This document shows, in pieces, positions 16,109-25,241 of a stretch of 64,000 nucleotides of DNA (the first letter of the stretch is position 1; every line of letters begins with the position of its first letter). The translations under genes and the position numbers were made by a program. A model generated the notes under the pieces. That model was not told the DNA's origin. It worked only from the letters and a program-made list of their open reading frames with translations, and searched no databases. The DNA is taken from the NCBI GenBank assembly GCA_037138055.1, contig JBAXJB010000002.1, forward strand, positions 20,895 to 84,894, in the 5' to 3' direction. This DNA comes from CAITNM01 sp037138055. GTDB taxonomy: Bacteria; Pseudomonadota; Alphaproteobacteria; Paracaedibacterales; CAITNM01.

Positions 16109-18715
16109 TTATTCTAATAAACCTATAAAATGTGTTAGCTTTTCGCTTTCAACATGCTTGAATTTCAACAAATCAGTATCTTCTTGCCATTGCTCAGGCT
16201 TAGCATTTTTATAAGCTTCATTTTGTAATTTTTTTTCTAAATGCAGTGCTTCTTTTTCAAGTGTCTCTTTTTTTTGAGACAAAATACTTTTAGCACTTAT
16301 AGTATCAAGTGCAGTATCAAAGGCTACATAAAGGGTTGCTCCCTGCACGACACAAGGTAAGCTGTTTTTAGGTGGCGTATCTGAATCCCATGATTCAATT
16401 GAAGAAAAACGCGCCATTGAACTTAACACACCTAAATAAGGATCAAATTTATTTTCAAGCTCTGGCTCAACTTTTATATATGCCGTAAGCATGGCACCAC
16501 CGGAAATATTTAATAATCCCTTCAAAGAACGTACTTCATCAATTAAGCACCATAGAGTATTTGTGTGATTAGAAGAAAAATGAACTTTCTTTTCAGCATA
16601 TTTGTAATCTGTTAAACACTCATACATTTTGAAATATTTTGCTAAATAGCTTGTGATGCTTGGCATAATTGGGTGTAGCAAGCTTAAGTACTCAAACAAA
16701 GCCTGCATCGCCATTTTTTTTGTAGTGTCAGCTTGGTCACCTTGTACCAATACTTTTAGTGCTTCTAGGTACTGATCGCAAAATACATACCAAAAACTTT
16801 GGTAAAGACCTTGTGCAGCAAGGTCAAATCGATGTTCATTCAGATGATTTATTGTTGCGTCTTTAAGGTCAGCAAGATGATTAGCCATCCATTGGTCAAT
16901 CGGGTGTGCATCCGATGATGGAGCAAATCCTTGCTCAAATTGACAATCATTCATTTCTAAAAAGCGTGCGGCGTTCCAAATTTTAGTACAAAAGTTGCGG
17001 TATCCTTCGATTCGGCTTTCTCCAAGCTTAATGTCGCGCCCAGGCGCTGCAAGGGCTGCTAGTGTATAACGCACCACATCAGAACCGTATTTATCCATCA
17101 AGATCAAAGGGTCGATTACGTTTCCCTTGCTCTTTGACATTTTTTGACCTTTTTCATCGCGCACTAACGCGTGTATATACACCGTCTTAAACGGTACATC
17201 GCCCATGAAATGTATGCCCATCATAATCATGCGGGCGACCCAGAAAAAGATAATGTCAAACCCTGTTACCAAAGTATTGGTTGGATAATAGCGGCTAAGT
17301 TCTGGCGTTTTGTCGGGCCACCCAAGGGTTGTAAATGGCCATAGAGCACTTGAAAACCACGTGTCAAGCACGTCTGTCTCACGCCTAAGTGTCACATTTT
17401 CGCCTAATTGCTTGCGTGCTACTGCGTATGCTTCTTCTTCTGTTTTCTCAACAAAAATTTCTCCATCAGGTCCAAACCACGCAGGAATCTGATGTCCCCA
17501 CCAAATTTGACGGGAAATACACCAAGGCTGAATATTGTTTAGCCATTCAAAATAGGTATTTTCCCAATGTTGGGGCACAAACTTGATCTTACCTGTTTTA
17601 ACAGCATCAAGTGCTGGTTTCGCCAAGACTGCAGCATCAACAAACCATTGATCAGTTAAATAAGGCTGAAGCTCAACCCCAGAACGCTCTCCATATGGTG
17701 TGGGCCCGGTAATCTCTTCAGTCTTTTCAATAAATCCTTGGGATTCCAAATCAGCAACAACCGCAGATCTTGCTTTAATACAGTACATGCCTCGGTAAGC
17801 TTCAGGCGTGGCCTCATTTAGATGAGCGCGCTCATCAAGCACATTAATTTTTTCTAGGTTGTGTCGCTTCCCTATTTCAAAGTCGTTAAAATCATGTGCA
17901 GGCGTAATTTTTACAGCACCCGTCCCTTTTTCCATATCGCAATAATCATCAGCAATAATCGGGAATGTGCGGCCAGTTAAAGGCTGAAGCACCTTACGAC
18001 CAATTAATTTTTTATAACGCTCATCTTCTGGGTTAACTGCAACGGCAGTATCACCAAACATTGTTTCTGGTCGTGTGGTCGCAATAACAATGTTTTCTTG
18101 TGGGTTATCAGCCAACGGATACTTAATATACCAAAATGGTTTTTTTTCTTCTTTTGTCACAACTTCTAAATCAGAAACCGCTGTTAACAGTTTTGTATCC
18201 CAATTCACCAAACGTTTATCGCGATAAATAAGTTTTTCTTTATGAAGTTTTACAAAAACTTCAACAACAGCCTTTGAAAGCCCTTCATCCATTGTAAATC
18301 TTGAGCGGTCCCAATCAGCTGAAATACGCAAACGTCGCTGTTGCGTCACAATAGTGTTGCCTGAATATTCTTTCCATTGCCAAACTTTTTCTAAAAAAGC
18401 ATCACGACCTAGGTCGTGACGTGTAATTCCTTGCTCAAGCAACTGACGCTCAACCACCATTTGCGTTGCAATGCCAGCATGGTCTGTTCCTGGCTGCCAA
18501 AGCGCATCAAACCCCATGGCTCGTTTAAAGCGAATCAAAATATCTTGCAATGTATAAGTTAAAGCATGACCTAAATGCAACGAACCAGTCACATTTGGTG
18601 GCGGCATCATAACCGTATAAGGCGTTGCTGAATTATTCAAATCAGCTTTGAAAAATGATTCTGATTCAGAGTAAAGCTGATCTTCAATTAATTGAGGAGT
18701 AAATTTATCGAGCAT
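16109..18715 (-). CDS. valS: Valyl-tRNA synthetase
   Basis: The 868-residue class I synthetase has PPPNVTGSLHLGHAL (HIGH-type site at residues 47-50), the CP1 editing domain (TTRPETMFGDTAV, DHAGIATQM), WCISRQIWWGHQIPAW, KMSKSKGN (about residue 522) and a C-terminal coiled coil (LSQKKETLEKEALHLEKKL) that contacts the tRNA. It charges tRNA-Val. The gene stands alone on the minus strand, upstream of a divergent secreted protein gene. Confidence 0.98.
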   Translation of the reverse strand: MLDKFTPQLIEDQLYSESESFFKADLNNSATPYTVMMPPPNVTGSLHLGHALTYTLQDILIRFKRAMGFDALWQPGTDHAGIATQMVVERQLLEQGITRHDLGRDAFLEKVWQWKEYSGNTIVTQQRRLRISADWDRSRFTMDEGLSKAVVEVFVKLHKEKLIYRDKRLVNWDTKLLTAVSDLEVVTKEEKKPFWYIKYPLADNPQENIVIATTRPETMFGDTAVAVNPEDERYKKLIGRKVLQPLTGRTFPIIADDYCDMEKGTGAVKITPAHDFNDFEIGKRHNLEKINVLDERAHLNEATPEAYRGMYCIKARSAVVADLESQGFIEKTEEITGPTPYGERSGVELQPYLTDQWFVDAAVLAKPALDAVKTGKIKFVPQHWENTYFEWLNNIQPWCISRQIWWGHQIPAWFGPDGEIFVEKTEEEAYAVARKQLGENVTLRRETDVLDTWFSSALWPFTTLGWPDKTPELSRYYPTNTLVTGFDIIFFWVARMIMMGIHFMGDVPFKTVYIHALVRDEKGQKMSKSKGNVIDPLILMDKYGSDVVRYTLAALAAPGRDIKLGESRIEGYRNFCTKIWNAARFLEMNDCQFEQGFAPSSDAHPIDQWMANHLADLKDATINHLNEHRFDLAAQGLYQSFWYVFCDQYLEALKVLVQGDQADTTKKMAMQALFEYLSLLHPIMPSITSYLAKYFKMYECLTDYKYAEKKVHFSSNHTNTLWCLIDEVRSLKGLLNISGGAMLTAYIKVEPELENKFDPYLGVLSSMARFSSIESWDSDTPPKNSLPCVVQGATLYVAFDTALDTISAKSILSQKKETLEKEALHLEKKLQNEAYKNAKPEQWQEDTDLLKFKHVESEKLTHFIGLLE

Positions 18716-18841
18716 TTCTATATGAAATTTATATTTTATCGCATCATAGCGAATTACAACTTAACTGTCATGAATTCCTATTAACCTTTTTTTTACACTA
18801 TGGTGCCACAATGGTATTTAAGCAAAGAAGTGTCAAAGATT

Positions 18842-19924
18842 ATGAAAATTACATTGATGATTTTATGGAGCGTGATTCTAAGCACACTAAGTGCAGCGCA
18901 AGCGCCAATTAGCTGTGCAAAACCAGGATCAAATGGGCAAAACTACGACGCGCAAAAACTAATGCCACCTCCGCATCCTTACGCTCAGCCTCCTTATCCT
19001 TATTACGCTCCTCCAGCTTATCCAATGACAGGGCCACAGCAGGGTGTTAACCCTTATATGCAACGCGGACCAATGCAACCTAACATTGGCCAAGCAATGG
19101 GGCCACAGCAAGCAATGCAGCCTGGATTTATCCCTGGTGTTGTTCCTCAGCAGCATATTAGTAGTGGTTTTGTGAATTCTAATGGTAGCGTTGCTACCTT
19201 TCCACAACAAAGTGCTCAAACTGGTGTGCAGTATGGCAATATAACACCACCCGTAGCATGTAGTTGTGGTGTGAAGCCTGGTCAAAAAGCTCTTGCGGCT
19301 GCAAATGGTGTGACCCCTATTAGCGCTCAACCAACAGATCCAAAAATTATTGCTGCAGAGCAAAAAGTAGCTCAAAGCGCCATAGAGACAGCAAAAGCAG
19401 CAGCAGAAGCTCAAAAAATTGCAAACGAATCTCTCGTTGATTCCACACAAAAAGCCAATGAAGCTGCACAGCGTGTAGCAGAAGCTACGCAAGAATCTGT
19501 AGCAAAACAAAATAAAGCCGATGAACTTGCTATTGTTGCTCAGAATGCTTTGGCTGCAATTCCAGCATCAGCAGCTAACGATGATGGTGTAGTGAAATTG
19601 TATGCAGGTATGGCAGCAGATCCGCAACACTCTTTGGTTGGGACTTCTGTTACTGAAGAAAAAGAAGGAATTAAAGTTATTTACTCAGATAGTAGTGCGC
19701 CGGTTATTATCAGGCCAAATAAATTAACTTCAGCACAAACCGAGGTGCTAAAAGCGCAAGCTGCTGAACCAGATCATCGGGTTGCTGCAAGTGCTGCTGT
19801 TCCCTCTTCTTCTGCTCCAGTTTCTGGCTCTCCGGCAGCGACAAACGCAAACTCAGCGCTTGATGTAGAACTTGATAAAATGAAAGGTTTTAGTCAAGCG
19901 TTATCGCATCTACCTACCGCATAG
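18842..19924 (+). CDS. Orphan secreted Pro/Gln- then Ala-rich protein
   Basis: From ATG 18842 the product is 360 residues with a signal peptide (MKITLMILWSVILSTLSAAQA). The following 110 residues are rich in Pro, Tyr, Gln and Gly (HPYAQPPYPYYAPPAYP), then comes a helical, Ala-rich coiled-coil-like stretch (AIETAKAAAEAQKIAN... QKANEAAQRVAEATQE) and a mixed C-terminus. An ATG at 18800 in frame would spoil the signal peptide. The composition suggests an extended surface or secreted protein; function is unknown. The end overlaps ubiE by 11 nt, convergently. Confidence 0.65.
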   Translation: MKITLMILWSVILSTLSAAQAPISCAKPGSNGQNYDAQKLMPPPHPYAQPPYPYYAPPAYPMTGPQQGVNPYMQRGPMQPNIGQAMGPQQAMQPGFIPGVVPQQHISSGFVNSNGSVATFPQQSAQTGVQYGNITPPVACSCGVKPGQKALAAANGVTPISAQPTDPKIIAAEQKVAQSAIETAKAAAEAQKIANESLVDSTQKANEAAQRVAEATQESVAKQNKADELAIVAQNALAAIPASAANDDGVVKLYAGMAADPQHSLVGTSVTEEKEGIKVIYSDSSAPVIIRPNKLTSAQTEVLKAQAAEPDHRVAASAAVPSSSAPVSGSPAATNANSALDVELDKMKGFSQALSHLPTA

Positions 19925-20666
19925 CTTGGTGCAGGGCTACTATACCGCCTGTCCATTTTTCGTAAATACATGTGGAAAAACCATGGTTTAGTATCATTTC
20001 ACGCAAAATGCTTGGTTTTGGAAACTGACGAATGCTTTCTACTAAATACTGATAAGCCTCTCTGTCTTTGGCAATTCGTTCTCCAACCCACGGGATAATT
20101 TTGAATGAATATAGATCATAAAATGGTTTCAGGACGCCCTCGGGCGGTGAAAACTCTAGGCAGCTTAATGTACCTCCTGGTTTTAAAACTCTAGCCATTT
20201 CATTCAGTGCTGCATCTTTATTGGTAACATTGCGAAGACCAAAAGCAATTGTGACCCTATCAAAGCTTGCATCAGCATAAGGAAGTTTTTCCGCATTCCC
20301 AATATGCCACCTAATGCCCAATACTCCCGCATTCACAGCCTTATCTTTTCCCTGGCACACCATATCATAGGTAAGATCACAAACGGTTACCTGAGGGGCT
20401 AAATAAGCTTTATCTTTAGCAATGCGAATAGCAATGTCTCCTGTGCCTCCGGCAACATCCAAAATTTTCATATTTGGCTTTAAAGCTAATTTTTCAATGA
20501 ATGATTTCTTCCAACATCGATGTAATCCAAAGCTCATGACATCATTCATCACATCATACTGATTAGATACACGCGAAAATAAATCGCTAACTAATCCAGT
20601 TTTTAACTTTGATTTAACGCTTTTAAAGCCAAAATCAGTATAGTCAGTGTTGTGGTCGTGTTCCAT
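19914..20666 (-). CDS. ubiE: Ubiquinone/menaquinone C-methyltransferase UbiE
   Basis: The 250-residue class I methyltransferase has VSNQYDVMNDVMSFGLHRCWK, the SAM site LDVAGGTGD (residues 69-77), FGLRNVTN and KPGGTLSCLEFSPP, all diagnostic for UbiE. It methylates the quinone ring in ubiquinone synthesis. The length matches the family. Short intergenic space separates it from the divergent Tim44-domain gene. Confidence 0.96.
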   Translation of the reverse strand: MEHDHNTDYTDFGFKSVKSKLKTGLVSDLFSRVSNQYDVMNDVMSFGLHRCWKKSFIEKLALKPNMKILDVAGGTGDIAIRIAKDKAYLAPQVTVCDLTYDMVCQGKDKAVNAGVLGIRWHIGNAEKLPYADASFDRVTIAFGLRNVTNKDAALNEMARVLKPGGTLSCLEFSPPEGVLKPFYDLYSFKIIPWVGERIAKDREAYQYLVESIRQFPKPSILREMILNHGFSTCIYEKWTGGIVALHQAMR

Positions 20667-20722
20667 ATATACAGGCTCATAAAGCTAAGGCATAATGCTG
20701 TAGCTTAGCATAGGAAAAAAAT

Positions 20723-21370
20723 ATGGTAGAGATCCTTCTGTTTGCAGTGTTGTCAGTTTATTTAGCATACCGTTTGTGGGGCGTTCTTGGTACCCGCACT
20801 GGTAGCGAAAAACAGCGTCAATGGTCACGCCCAGAAACTATTGATGATAACGTCATTATTTTGCCTCAAAAAAGTACAGGACAACATGCTGAACCGGAAG
20901 TTGCTATTTCTGTTCCTGAGCCTTTTATCAGTCAGCTAAAAACTATTAAAAAATCTATTAAAGACTTTTCACTTGATCGTTTTCAAGCAGGATCAGTAAA
21001 CGCTTTTCGCGCAGTTGTGCAAGCTTTTGCCAACGGAAACACTGAACGCTTAGAACAGCTGGTTGGTCCAAAGGTGTTAAAGGGGTTTCAAGCGGCAATT
21101 AAAACGCGGACAAAACAAAAAGAAACTATGAATATCGACATAAAAGACGTCGACGTTGAAATTGAAGACATTATTTTAGTAAAAACGATTGCTCAAATTT
21201 TAGTTCGCTTTACCAGTGATCAGGTTGTTACCACAACGAATAAGGCCGGTGAAATCATTGATAACACCAACCTTATTACAAATCGTATGATTGACCGTTG
21301 GACCTTTGAAAAAGATCTAAAAGAATCTGGTCCTATTTGGCTATTAGTAAAGACCGAAAGCTTGGCTTAA
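20723..21370 (+). CDS. Tim44-domain protein (alphaproteobacterial TimA)
   Basis: The 215-residue protein begins with a membrane anchor (VEILLFAVLSVYLAYRLWGVLG), has a linker, and a C-terminal Tim44-like domain (about 85-215: FRAVVQAFANGNTERLEQLVG, VKTIAQILVRFTSDQVV, DRWTFEKDLKESGPIWLL). This architecture is that of TimA, an inner-membrane protein related to mitochondrial Tim44, whose bacterial role is not settled. It starts at an ATG 11 nt after an A-rich stretch. The position next to ubiE is compatible with a stand-alone gene. Confidence 0.88.
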   Translation: MVEILLFAVLSVYLAYRLWGVLGTRTGSEKQRQWSRPETIDDNVIILPQKSTGQHAEPEVAISVPEPFISQLKTIKKSIKDFSLDRFQAGSVNAFRAVVQAFANGNTERLEQLVGPKVLKGFQAAIKTRTKQKETMNIDIKDVDVEIEDIILVKTIAQILVRFTSDQVVTTTNKAGEIIDNTNLITNRMIDRWTFEKDLKESGPIWLLVKTESLA

Positions 21371-21375
21371 AGCAC

Positions 21376-21765
21376 TTATTGCGAATACGTTTCATCGTCT
21401 AACTGCGGCAATATATCAAAACCAATAATATAGCGTGTATTTTCAAACCTATAAATTTGGTTAGTGCTTAGCTTCCCAAGTTGCACACAGCTAGGAACAT
21501 TTTTTTTTGCTCGTAAATAATGTATTTCTATATCAACCCAAGCAACATTAGGATTTTCTTCATCAGCATCAATAGATTTCGCCTTAATCTCAAATAAGTG
21601 TCGCTCATCATTAAGCACTTTTCCAAGCTCAAGCAAAATTCTTTCGCTTTTTCCAGTATAGGTATCAACTATCGCAACAGAAACAAATCCGGGGAATTTT
21701 GCTGCATTAATTGGACATAAATATAATAAAAGTAAAATAATACGTTGCAAAATCTGATTGTCCAC
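21376..21765 (-). CDS. Small secreted protein, possibly DUF2155-like
   Basis: I place the start at GTG 21765, which gives a plausible signal peptide (VDNQILQRIILLLLYLCPINA); an in-frame GTG at 21843 would overlap rsfS. The mature part (about 110 residues) has VDTYTGKSERILLELGK, FEIKAKSIDAD and NPNVAWVDIEI, which faintly resembles the DUF2155 pattern of alphaproteobacterial envelope proteins, but the usual cysteines are mostly missing. The resemblance is weak. The 3' end is 5 nt from the convergent Tim44-domain gene. Confidence 0.5.
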   Translation of the reverse strand: MDNQILQRIILLLLYLCPINAAKFPGFVSVAIVDTYTGKSERILLELGKVLNDERHLFEIKAKSIDADEENPNVAWVDIEIHYLRAKKNVPSCVQLGKLSTNQIYRFENTRYIIGFDILPQLDDETYSQ

Positions 21766-21800
21766 GTAATATAGGGAATTATTATTTTTAAGTTTGCCAC

Positions 21801-22166
21801 ATGGTAGTATCAACGGAAAGCCTGAAAGAACAATTAATTGCACTTCTTGGTGACAAGAAGGCAGAGCATGTAAGCGTAATTGATTTGCAAAAAAAATCTA
21901 TTCTTGCTGATTATTTACTTATTGCTTCAGCTCAATCATCTCGACAGCTGTATGCTATCGCGGAACATATTGGCATTGAATTAAAGCGTCAGGGCATTAT
22001 ACCTATCGTTGATGGTACACCACCTACTGATTGGGTGGTTGTGGACGCTGGTGATATTATTGTACATCTATTCCGCCCAGAAGCGCGAGATTTTTATAAT
22101 CTAGAAAAAATGTGGGGAAGCATTATGTCGGAACAAGCCGAAACGCCCACTTCTGCCGTACATTAA
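21801..22166 (+). CDS. rsfS: Ribosome silencing factor RsfS
   Basis: The 121-residue protein has the RsfS/DUF143 core (ILADYLLIASAQSSRQLYAIAEHI, DGTPPTDWVVVDAGDIIVHLF, ARDFYNLEKMWG). RsfS binds ribosomal protein L14 and blocks subunit joining in starvation. The stop overlaps the rlmH start as TAATG, the classic rsfS-rlmH pair, so the two are coupled. Confidence 0.95.
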   Translation: MVVSTESLKEQLIALLGDKKAEHVSVIDLQKKSILADYLLIASAQSSRQLYAIAEHIGIELKRQGIIPIVDGTPPTDWVVVDAGDIIVHLFRPEARDFYNLEKMWGSIMSEQAETPTSAVH

Positions 22167-22603
22167 TGAAGGTTCAAATTATTGCTGTGGGACTGTTAAA
22201 AAGCGGTCCTGAGAAAGCTTTGTTTGACCAATATACCAAACGTTTAAACTACAAATTAAAAGTCATTGAAATAGAAAGCCGACAAGACAAGCGAATACCT
22301 GCATCGGCTTATCTGAAATCATTATCCGAAAAAGATATTGTTATTATTTTAGATGAAGGCGGCGAAAATCTTTCAAGTAGGTCTTTTGCTCAAAAACTAG
22401 AAATCTACAGCCAAACAGGCAAACAGCTAAGTTTCATTATTGGTGGTGCCGACGGCATTCCAGAAGAAATTAAACTTCTGGCAAGCTTCAGCATATCATT
22501 TGGAAAATTAACCTGGCCACACCTATTGGTGCGCGCCCTTTTTGTAGAACAACTTTACCGTGCACAGCAAATTATGTGTAATCATCCCTATCATCGCGAT
22601 TAA
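22166..22603 (+). CDS. rlmH: 23S rRNA pseudouridine-1915 N3-methyltransferase RlmH
   Basis: From ATG 22166 the product is 145 residues, a little under the usual 155. It has the SPOUT-fold signature IIGGADGIPEEIK, SISFGKLTWPHLLVRALFVEQLYRAQQI and a C-terminal HPYHRD. It methylates pseudouridine 1915 in the decoding region of 23S rRNA. An upstream start within rsfS (22112) is rejected because the family begins MK(V/I). Confidence 0.95.
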   Translation: MKVQIIAVGLLKSGPEKALFDQYTKRLNYKLKVIEIESRQDKRIPASAYLKSLSEKDIVIILDEGGENLSSRSFAQKLEIYSQTGKQLSFIIGGADGIPEEIKLLASFSISFGKLTWPHLLVRALFVEQLYRAQQIMCNHPYHRD

Positions 22604-22812
22604 GCGATAATATCTGGCCTTAACATTCCGTGAATTTTAATAACTTGGTCACGAACTTCATTCTTTTGCTTCTTGATTTTGAAAAAATCAAAATTAAGAA
22701 CACCAGAATTACTGCGTACTGCACCATCTAACTGATGATCGAGATCAGTTTGCTGCTTTCTAAGCTTTTGAAGCTGCATTTGCAGATTTCCTACTTCGCC
22801 AGAAACCATCAT
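22600..22812 (-). CDS. YdcH/DUF465 family small protein
   Basis: The 70-residue protein is a two-helix coiled coil (LQKLRKQQTDLDHQLDGAV, FFKIKKQKNEVRDQVIKI) ending in LRPDIIA, an arrangement typical of DUF465 proteins in alphaproteobacteria. The function is not established. It is convergent with rlmH with a 4-nt overlap. Confidence 0.78.
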   Translation of the reverse strand: MMVSGEVGNLQMQLQKLRKQQTDLDHQLDGAVRSNSGVLNFDFFKIKKQKNEVRDQVIKIHGMLRPDIIA

Positions 22813-22920
22813 ACTAAATCTCCATTTATAATTTACCTACTATAGTTGTAGGACGATTTTTGAAAATTTCAATAGAAAAATTAATAAAAAATAAACTTTT
22901 TTGTGAAATAATACGAGAAA

Positions 22921-22996
22921 TGGTGCCCAGAGCCGGAATCGAACCAGCGACACAGGGATTTTCAATCCCTTGCTCTACCAACTGAGCTATCTGGGC
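22921..22996 (-). tRNA. tRNA-Phe (GAA)
   Basis: A 76-nt cloverleaf on the minus strand: acceptor GCCCAGA / TCTGGGC, D-arm AGCTCAGTTGGTAGAGC, anticodon stem-loop GGGATTGAAAATCCC with anticodon GAA, T-arm GCTGGTTCGATTCCGGC, discriminator A, encoded CCA at 22921-22923. Confidence 0.96.
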
Positions 22997-23009
22997 AACA
23001 TAAAGACGT

Positions 23010-23037
23010 TTATAACCCGAAATAAGAACCTTGTCCA
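23010..23037 (-). promoter_or_regulatory. Predicted sigma-70 promoter of tRNA-Phe
   Basis: On the minus strand TGGACA (23032-23037) and TTATAA (23010-23015) are separated by 16 nt, and the tRNA begins 14 nt further on. By-eye prediction. Confidence 0.4.
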
Positions 23038-23109
23038 GCTGGAAAATATGTACTTTGCCAAAGTGCCACTAATTAGCTAAATTACACTAAACATATTTCC
23101 CGGGTGCTA

Positions 23110-24297
23110 ATGATAAAAATTATAAGATCTTTCAAATTTTTGATGGTAATGGTCGCTCTTGGTGTGCTCGCGGGAATTTCTCAACAACCACAGGTTTTAG
23201 AGTTCGCTCGTATTTTAAGCGATGTTTTTATGCGTTTACTAAAATTAGTTAGCTTGCCAATCATTAGTTTTTCTTTACTTGCAACCTTAACGGGTATGGG
23301 AAAATGGTCTGAAATAAAAAATCTTGGTCAACATGTCATTCGTTATACCGTAATAACAACTCTATTATCAGCAGTAACAGCTTGGGCCTTATATATTATT
23401 GTTGAACCTGAAGCTGCCATTCAAGTAACCACCATGCCAGACATGGCAGGCATAAAAGATGCATCGTACCTAAATGCCTTGCTTAATATTTTTCCAAGCA
23501 ATATATTGCAACCTTTTTTGGAACACAACGTCATGGGCGTTATGTTCATTACAGTCTTTTTAAGCTTTGCTGTGGTGCAGCTGCCATCAGAAAAACGTGA
23601 TTACTTGCATCAGCTTTTTGACAGTTTGTTTTCAGCTATCATGGTTATCATCAGGTGGATCACTGCTTTAATGCCATTTGCTGTATGGGCATTCATTGTG
23701 GAATTCACCCAAGAAGTACAAAAGGGGTTAAAAATAGGGGAACTTGCTTCGTATCTAGGCATCATTATTGCAGCAAATATTATTCAAGCCGGTGTCACTT
23801 TGCCATTAATGCTTAAAAAAAATGGCATTCCCCCACTGCAGGCATTCAAAACAATGCTCCCTGCCCTTTCTTTAGCCTTTTTTTCAAAATCATCGGCAGC
23901 GGCCATGCCGCTTGCTATGCAGTGCAGTCACCGTTGCGGGGTAAGCAACAAGGTTAGCCAATTTAGCTTTCCCTTGTGTACCAGTATAAACATGAACGCT
24001 TGCGCGGCATTTATATTGATTACGGTTTTGTTTGTTGCGGAAAACTACGGAGTCCACTTCACTTTCTTAGAACGTATTCTTTGGATTGCAATGGCAAGCG
24101 TTGCAGCTATAGGTAATGCTGGTGTTCCTATGGGGTGTTTTTTCCTAAGTTGCGCTCTTCTTACAGCTATGGGGGTCCCTATCACGATGATGGGGGTTAT
24201 ACTGCCCTTTTACGCTCTCCTTGATATGCTAGAAAGCGCAATCAATATTTGGTCTGATGCCTGCGTAACATTAATTGTAAATAAAAAAGCCGAGTAA
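23110..24297 (+). CDS. Dicarboxylate/amino acid:cation symporter (DAACS family)
   Basis: The product (395 residues from ATG 23110; a GTG lies 6 nt upstream) has about eight hydrophobic segments and the DAACS signatures: FLRLLKLVSLPIISFSLL-type helix, the HP1 serine-rich loop FFSKSSAAAMPLAMQC and TM7 SFPLCTSINMNACAAFI. Such carriers take up C4-dicarboxylates or glutamate/aspartate with sodium or protons. The highly conserved NMDGT of TM7 reads NMNAC here, which may change cation or substrate binding. It precedes a bidirectional terminator and is monocistronic. Confidence 0.88.
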   Translation: MIKIIRSFKFLMVMVALGVLAGISQQPQVLEFARILSDVFMRLLKLVSLPIISFSLLATLTGMGKWSEIKNLGQHVIRYTVITTLLSAVTAWALYIIVEPEAAIQVTTMPDMAGIKDASYLNALLNIFPSNILQPFLEHNVMGVMFITVFLSFAVVQLPSEKRDYLHQLFDSLFSAIMVIIRWITALMPFAVWAFIVEFTQEVQKGLKIGELASYLGIIIAANIIQAGVTLPLMLKKNGIPPLQAFKTMLPALSLAFFSKSSAAAMPLAMQCSHRCGVSNKVSQFSFPLCTSINMNACAAFILITVLFVAENYGVHFTFLERILWIAMASVAAIGNAGVPMGCFFLSCALLTAMGVPITMMGVILPFYALLDMLESAINIWSDACVTLIVNKKAE

Positions 24298-24313
24298 AAC
24301 CCCGGCTCTTTTT
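24283..24313. terminator. Bidirectional intrinsic terminator
   Basis: AGCCG (24288-24292) pairs with CGGCT (24303-24307), with AAAAAA before and TTTTT after, so it can end transcription of the symporter on the plus strand and of the Lys-rich protein gene on the minus strand. The symporter stop codon lies in the loop. Confidence 0.7.
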
Positions 24314-24347
24314 GTGTGTAATTCTGGCGAGAGTCAAAATCTTTTTT

Positions 24348-25124
24348 TTACTTACTTTTTTTAGCTGACTTGCTTTTATTTTTGCTAGATCCTTTGTCTT
24401 TGCTTTTGCTGGCTTTTCCACTAGCTTTATTGTTTGAAGCTGCAGTTGCTTTTTTAGCAGCCGCTAATGCGCTTTTTAGCGCGTTTTCTGCTTTTTTCAA
24501 AGCTGCTGCCATTGATTTTTCTGCTGTGGTTATTTTTTTCTCGGCCTCAAGTGCCTTTTTTTGCTTCGCAGATGCTGCAGCTTTTTTCATATTTGCATCT
24601 AATTTCTTTGCTTTCGCTATTGATTTTTTGATCAAGGCCACTGCTTTATTAGCAGCAGCTGATGCTTGTTTTGCCGCTGCTCCCTTTGCCTTATTCGCTT
24701 TATCTGCTGCCTGATTCGTAGTCTTTGTGTTTTTAACGAGTTCGGCAGTTTGCTTTTTGCTAGCAGCCACTACCTTATTCGCTGCATCTTCAGCTTTCTT
24801 CTTTGCTGCTGCGTCTGCTGCAGCCTTTTTCTGTGCAGCGTCATCTTCTTCCGGAGGCGTGGCAGCGCTGTCATCATCTGAGGAAGCGCTACCATCTTGT
24901 GCTGCATCATCTTCGGGAGGGACGCTAGCGCTATCATCTGAGCTTCCATCATCTGGAGAAGCATTGTCATCTGGTGTTGCATCTGCTGCATCTGTTGCAT
25001 CGGTTTCTGGTGTTGCATCTGTTGCATCGGTTGTTGCATCATCTGAGGAGCCATCTTCATCTCCCGCGTAAAGAGATCCGCTATAGATCAAAGCCCCAAG
25101 TAAAAAATAATAAATGACTTTCAT
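24348..25124 (-). CDS. Secreted two-part protein: acidic N-half, histone-H1-like lysine/alanine-rich C-half
   Basis: From ATG 25124 the product is about 258 residues with a Sec signal peptide (VIYYFLLGALIYSGSLYA). The next 75 residues are almost only Asp, Glu, Ser, Thr, Ala and Pro, with repeated ATDATDA-type units; from about residue 95 the chain becomes Lys/Ala-rich (AAADAAAKKKAEDAANK) and ends in SKSKDKGSSKNKSKSAKKSK. The tail resembles histone H1 and bacterial H1-like proteins that bind DNA, but export makes a chromosomal role unlikely. The two halves have opposite charge and could fold back on each other. No homologue is recognised. TTG 9 nt upstream is an alternative start. Confidence 0.65.
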   Translation of the reverse strand: MKVIYYFLLGALIYSGSLYAGDEDGSSDDATTDATDATPETDATDAADATPDDNASPDDGSSDDSASVPPEDDAAQDGSASSDDDSAATPPEEDDAAQKKAAADAAAKKKAEDAANKVVAASKKQTAELVKNTKTTNQAADKANKAKGAAAKQASAAANKAVALIKKSIAKAKKLDANMKKAAASAKQKKALEAEKKITTAEKSMAAALKKAENALKSALAAAKKATAASNNKASGKASKSKDKGSSKNKSKSAKKSK

Positions 25125-25241
25125 ACCAACCAACTTTCTTTGTATTTTTAAAATAATATTTAACCAAACCTATTTGTAATATTAGCAACTTCATCGGTAG
25201 ATTTTTTTTGCTAGCTTTGAATCTCTATTGCTGATTTAACT

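Noticed and set aside
24370..25071. Several 70-114-codon open frames on the plus strand and a second minus frame
   Set aside because: They are frame shadows of the low-complexity, charged protein; hydrophobic Ala/Phe runs are complement artefacts of Lys/Ala codons.
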